Shown: positions 60,458-64,000 of the stretch, in pieces
How positions within the stretch are numbered: the stretch's first letter is position 1
Layout: each line of letters opens with the position of its first letter
Assembly (NCBI GenBank): GCA_028023455.1
Contig: JAQFVV010006452.1
Coordinates: forward strand, 674,501-738,500
DNA from: Epiperipatus broadwayi
Lineage: Eukaryota > Onychophora > Udeonychophora > Euonychophora > Peripatidae
DNA: 64,000 nt
Direction: 5' to 3'
Notes under the pieces: generated by a model
The model's database searches: none
What the model saw: only the letters and a program-made list of their open reading frames with translations
Told to the model about the DNA's origin: nothing
Position numbers and translations under genes: made by a program

Positions 60458-60460
<3 letters not shown>
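56129..60460 (-). mobile_element. 4.33-kb non-coding element, TG...CA ends, copy 2
   Basis: It is homologous to 41294-45549 over its whole length, with the same ends (TGTACCC at 56129; GGGCACA ending at 60460) and (TA)n on both sides. Conserved landmarks include AATCATGAGACTGTGAAGT, GTCAATGGCATAAGAATAC-like blocks, TGGTTGATCTAAAGAAAA, GCCTTTTAAAATTGTCA and the promoter. Scattered substitutions and small indels suggest an old pair rather than a recent duplication. The 72-residue open frame at 58897-59115 is not a gene. Confidence 0.7.
59475..59520 (-). promoter_or_regulatory. Conserved CCAAT and TATA promoter, copy 2
   Basis: The minus strand gives CACCAATCAAGTGGGAG, then TTCTTCCGGTATAAAA (TATA box ending at 59483), then GTTCAATTGTTAGGAGG. 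Its distance from the TGTGCCC end is about 967 bp, against 961 bp in copy 1. Confidence 0.7.

Positions 60461-60550
<90 letters not shown>
60461..60550. repeat. (TA)n microsatellite
   Basis: About 90 bp of (TA)n, borders the second large element. Poly(Y-I) open frames on both strands come from it. Confidence 0.95.
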
Positions 60551-60553
<3 letters not shown>

Positions 60554-60559
60554 CAATTG

Positions 60560-61595
60560 TGTATCTGTTTTGTATATGTGTGGTCATGGGTATCAATTGT
60601 TTAAGATAGAATGGAAGATGAATCATCTGAAAAATACTGAATTCAAATCAGTATATTTAAATTTATTTCATATATTTAATGAATTTAGCTCTCTGGAATC
60701 AAAAACTAGAGAATCTTCCTTAATTTAATTACTTTTGATCTTGTATGCATGCCTTTTTCTATAGAAATTAAGCAGAAATATTAACCTCATTTATTTGAAA
60801 CTTTAATATTGATAAGAAAAATATTGAGAAATCTTAACAGAAATTCTATGATATACTATTAGTATTTATTGTTAATATAAATCAGTTAATACAATCTCCT
60901 TGTGGGGCTATTATTAGAATAGATACTACTTAAATCAGTTTAGAATGTTTTAGACATTAGTGTTTTATAATAAAAATGCATTCCTCTATGTAAAATCGTG
61001 GCTTCTATAATGTAGCTTAAAAGAATGAGTAATGATTGCTTTTTAATTCTGCATTCATTTTCCAACCTTATATAAATTGACAACTATATAAGCTACTGCT
61101 GGTGCAGGTCATAAATTTTATAGCAGTTTCATAACTAATAGTAAATAATCAAAAAGAAATGTGATTTCTTCTGATAGTGATAACCAATTAGTTAAAACAT
61201 TTTATATGTATGTTATTTTTATAAACACTTATGAATAAAAATATTAAAATCAAAAAATATACAAAGCAGTAAAACTATAAAAAATAAAAATTCAAAAACA
61301 TATTATAATCCAAAAGAATCAATTAAAAGCCACAAATATATGCCTGTAGTAAGAAAAAATTATTTTCAATGTTCAGACTCAATCTTTATAATTTATTTTT
61401 GATTCTGATGAAGCAGAAAATTATCTCCAAGGCCATTAAAACACTAGATTTCACACCTATGACTGATAAGCATAAGAAAATTACTATAATTATTTTAATC
61501 ATAAAGAAACCAAAGCATTAAAACTAAAAAAATAATTCAAAATTCTTAGAAAATTGAATATTTTATGTCTTATTGTTTCTACGTTTCTGAGCATC
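60560..61595. other. AT-rich spacer, nothing recognised
   Basis: CTGATGAAGCAGAAAA at about 61404 superficially resembles a hammerhead core but has no stem II or stem I. No gene found. Confidence 0.45.
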
Positions 61596-61610
61596 ATGAT
61601 AATTATAATA

Positions 61611-61708
61611 TCACATGATCACCATCTCTTATACTAGCACATAATTGTTGTGCCATTGATTACTCTGGTTGGCACAGGGTGGCACTACTGTATGGAGAGT
61701 TTTGCCTT
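61611..61708 (+). mobile_element. Family A hammerhead element, 98-bp minimal insertion, 11-bp duplication
   Basis: TAATTATAATA occurs at 61600-61610 and 61709-61719. The first 40 bases are the inverted 5' end of family A (TCACATGATCACCATC...ATAATTGTTG). The last 58 are its 3' end (CCATTGATTACTCTGG to GAGAGTTTTGCC). The ribozyme and everything between are missing. It shows the inverted-5'-cap structure in its simplest form. Confidence 0.85.
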
Positions 61709-62084
61709 TAATTATAATAATGCATAAAATGTTAAATTAGTTCACCAATAAATACATATTTCTTTCCTGAAATACAATTTATATTTTGCTATATTAAATA
61801 GTATACATCTCTTGCATAGAATAGATAAGAAATTAGTGTTTTCTCTTTCCTCTTTTATATGAATGAAAACTTTGTTTCATAGTATAGTATACATGCATAA
61901 TGTTTAAGTTTGTTTATTCAAATCTGAAAAATCTGTCTCATTTTCAGTTTTCTATCTTCAGAAGTTACTATGGAAATTAAAAATATGTATAAATATAAAA
62001 AATATCAGATAATCTAGACCAAAAAAAAAAGAAATCAGCTTGTGTAGAAATATTTATAAATATCACCTATGTAAATATTTTAAA

Positions 62085-62850
62085 CAGGCTTTAACCTGTA
62101 TTGAAGGCACTTTAAACTTCATAATAATCAAGCATATTTTGCTGATAGAGGGAACCTTCCAAACCACAACATAAGATAACAACTTTTATAAAGATAAGAG
62201 TGGCTGTCTTATCTTAAATGTCCACTTATATAGCAAATCTGAAGCATCTTGATTTGAAAGCATGAAGTAGTTGTTTTCTTCATTGTTTAAGTCCACTATT
62301 TTCTTTACAAATTAACTTACATGAAATCTTGCGATTTACAGCGAGTTAATATTATGATCTTAATGTTGGAAATTCTATAAACTATTGAAGAGTAGTAATT
62401 ATTTTATTGAGCACCTACAGATTAAAGCCTGTTTAAAGTATTTACATATGTTTTCTGTGCACTCAATAAATTAATTACTACTCTTCAATAGTTTATAGAA
62501 TTTCCAACTTTAAGTATGTAATATTAACTTGCTGTAGTTAATTTGTAAAAGAAATAGTGGGCTTAAACAGTGGAGAAAACAACTACTTCATGCTTCCAAA
62601 TCAAGTTGCTTCAGATTCACTTAAAATAAGTGGACATTTAGGTTAAAGATAAGAGGGCTTCTCTTATCTTTATAAAAGTTGCTATCTTGTGCCGTGGTTT
62701 GGAAGATTCCCTCTATCAGAAAAATTTGCTTGATTATTACAAATTTTAAAGAGCATTGAATACTAGTTAAAGCCTGTTTAAAGTACTTACTTATGCTTTC
62801 TGTGTACTCAATAAATTAATTACTGCTATTAAATATCAGCTATGTAAATA
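62085..62850. repeat. Repeat L, inverted pair
   Basis: The left arm (about 62085-62430, reversed) and right arm (about 62400-62850) both match the single copy at 27585-27850. The centre contains a long palindrome built on GGAAATTCTATAAACTATTG and its complement. Sequences such as AAAGATAAGAG...CTCTTATCTTT form strong local hairpins. I considered a hammerhead but the core is not there. Class unknown. Confidence 0.75.
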
Positions 62851-63773
62851 CCATCTATATATATTGTATTGTAATGTTATTTGAACTTCAATTACTATAA
62901 GAGATTTTATTTGATAAATAGTTTGAAACAAATCTGACCATTTGATTTTTAAGATGTAAAATCAACCATTTTAATAATGCAAATATTATTATTACAATGA
63001 TTTATTTATTTATTATACAAAATCTCTCATAATTTTTTTAATAAAATCCATTTGATTATGATATTATGTCAATTTTTAACTGTATTAAGTTTAAAGCAGA
63101 ATATCTATCTGTAAAAAATATACTTGACATGAGAGATGTTCTGTTGAAGACAGTATCATAGATTTACTTTTAATTTCTGAATCTAAGGGTCCTCAATGGG
63201 TATAGTTTTTTTTTCATATTCAGGTGCACGGTTTTGTTGACTAGTTTTATGTTTTGTTTATTTAGTAATTTAGTAATTTAATTAATTTAATATTTTTTTT
63301 TGAAATATGTGATATTTATTGTATATATATTTTATTTTAGTATGCCTTAAAAAAGCCTATAAAAAATAGTCGAAATGTTTGATTTCTTTTTCATGATTAT
63401 AGTCATAAAAAATCAAGTTTTAAAAAGGAGTTAGTTTGTTTTGTTTTTATATTAGATATATATGAACTATTTTGAAAAAAAGAACTGTGTGCTAGATATA
63501 TTAAATTATTTAATTTAAATACCTGTATTACATTGAAAGATAATGTCTTCCTGAAGGTTTGTAATGATGGTATTTTGTTGGTATTTATATATTGGACTAT
63601 TTGCATTATTTAATATTAAGTATTGAATGTCTTTAGAAAATTTTAACTTTATTTAAATATTCTACTTACATTCAACTTATATTAATAGCACACAGGTATG
63701 CTAGATTGTGCATGAAGAGAAAAACTATAATAAAAAATATTGAGGAGATAATTTTAATAAATAGAAATAAATT
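62850..63773. other. AT-rich spacer, nothing recognised
   Basis: No gene or repeat match. The minus-strand open frame at 63403-63606 has no motif. Confidence 0.45.
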
Positions 63774-63976
63774 GAATATAATTAATAGACAAGCTGCTAA
63801 CATTATAATTTGGGATTCATGGGATTTGAGTTGATTATGTTTGCTTCCATTTTATTTTTTGAATTTAATGGCAGTTAAGGCAGGTTAAGAAATTAACCAA
63901 AAGTACTTTTGCAGATTAAAACACTATATATAATAGTTAATTACCATTACATTTATTATTTTTATTGTTATTATAT
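63774..63976. repeat. Dispersed repeat K, copy 2
   Basis: It matches 21166-21375 in the same orientation, from AATATAATTAATAGACAAGC to ATTACATTTATTATTTTTAT. The copies are separated by 42 kb, so this is an interspersed repeat rather than a local duplication. It is cut close to the window end. Confidence 0.75.
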
Positions 63977-64000
63977 ATATAATTTAAAGCCAAGTTGAAA

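Noticed and set aside
61395-61435. CTGATGA followed by GAAA
   Set aside because: Only four bases lie between the motifs, so no stem II is possible; it is a chance match.
62130-62200. Possible hammerhead in repeat L (CTGATAGAGG...CCAAAC; also near 27710)
   Set aside because: CTGANGA needs an insertion, GAAA is CAAA, and no stem I or cleavage triplet can be placed.

Overview
The window is very A+T-rich, intron-sized-spacer DNA from an animal genome; by eye about three quarters or more of the bases are A or T. It is packed with (TA)n tracts and interspersed repeats. I find no host protein-coding gene. The only open frames that look like real protein are decayed retroelement fragments: two Penelope-like (GIY-YIG) pieces and three RTE-like LINE 3' ends. 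The repeats point to an invertebrate metazoan: Penelope-like elements, a tRNA-Gly-derived SINE, RTE-like LINEs and a SPIN-like hAT element. The base composition argues against a vertebrate. I cannot name the species.

The main result is a set of non-coding mobile elements carrying hammerhead ribozyme sequences. At least seven sequence families (called A to G here) contain the ordered core CTGANGA - stem II - GAAA - short stem III - NTH cleavage triplet, closed by a stem I with an internal loop (type I architecture). The best example is in family D at 24832-24889. Family A has good copies near 17.2 and 28.1 kb and more decayed ones near 28.8, 31.7, 34.6, 36.0, 36.8 and 38.8 kb. Stem III is very short and often palindromic (ACTAGT, ACCGGT, possibly AGTACT), as described for ribozymes of Penelope-like elements and retrozymes. 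Five insertions are bounded by perfect target-site duplications of 11-17 bp. Four of these family A insertions show an inverted copy of the element's 5' end joined to a truncated body. Families A to D also share an upstream module of small hairpins although their ribozymes differ. A Penelope-like ORF remnant at 3950-4700 (minus strand) is followed by its own decayed hammerhead-like sequence, which suggests the source of the mobilising machinery.

Layout. 1-5 kb: foldback repeat, Penelope-like remnants, one tRNA-Gly SINE. 5-17 kb: mostly featureless AT-rich DNA with (TA)n tracts, a diverged copy of the large element described below, and one SINE. 17-29 kb: hammerhead elements A, D and C and several foldbacks. 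29.2-29.7 kb and 38.9-39.2 kb: homopolymer blocks that look like sequence errors. 29.7-38.7 kb: LINE fragments, SINEs, many family A insertions and a complete SPIN-like hAT element with an 8-bp duplication. 41.3-45.5 kb and 56.1-60.5 kb: two copies of a 4.3-kb non-coding element that begins TG and ends CA, lies inside (TA)n tracts and carries a conserved CCAAT/TATA promoter. 45.8-48.1 kb: LINE, SINE and hammerhead elements F and B. 48.2-53.6 kb: no recognisable features. 53.7-56.1 kb: SINE, a CTCF-like motif pair, and hammerhead elements G and E. 60.5-64 kb: short family A insertion, another foldback and a repeat shared with 21.2 kb.

These elements form a community of parasites rather than a pathway. 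The SINEs probably rely on the RTE-like LINE, and the hammerhead elements probably rely on the Penelope-like enzyme. Both dependencies are inferences.
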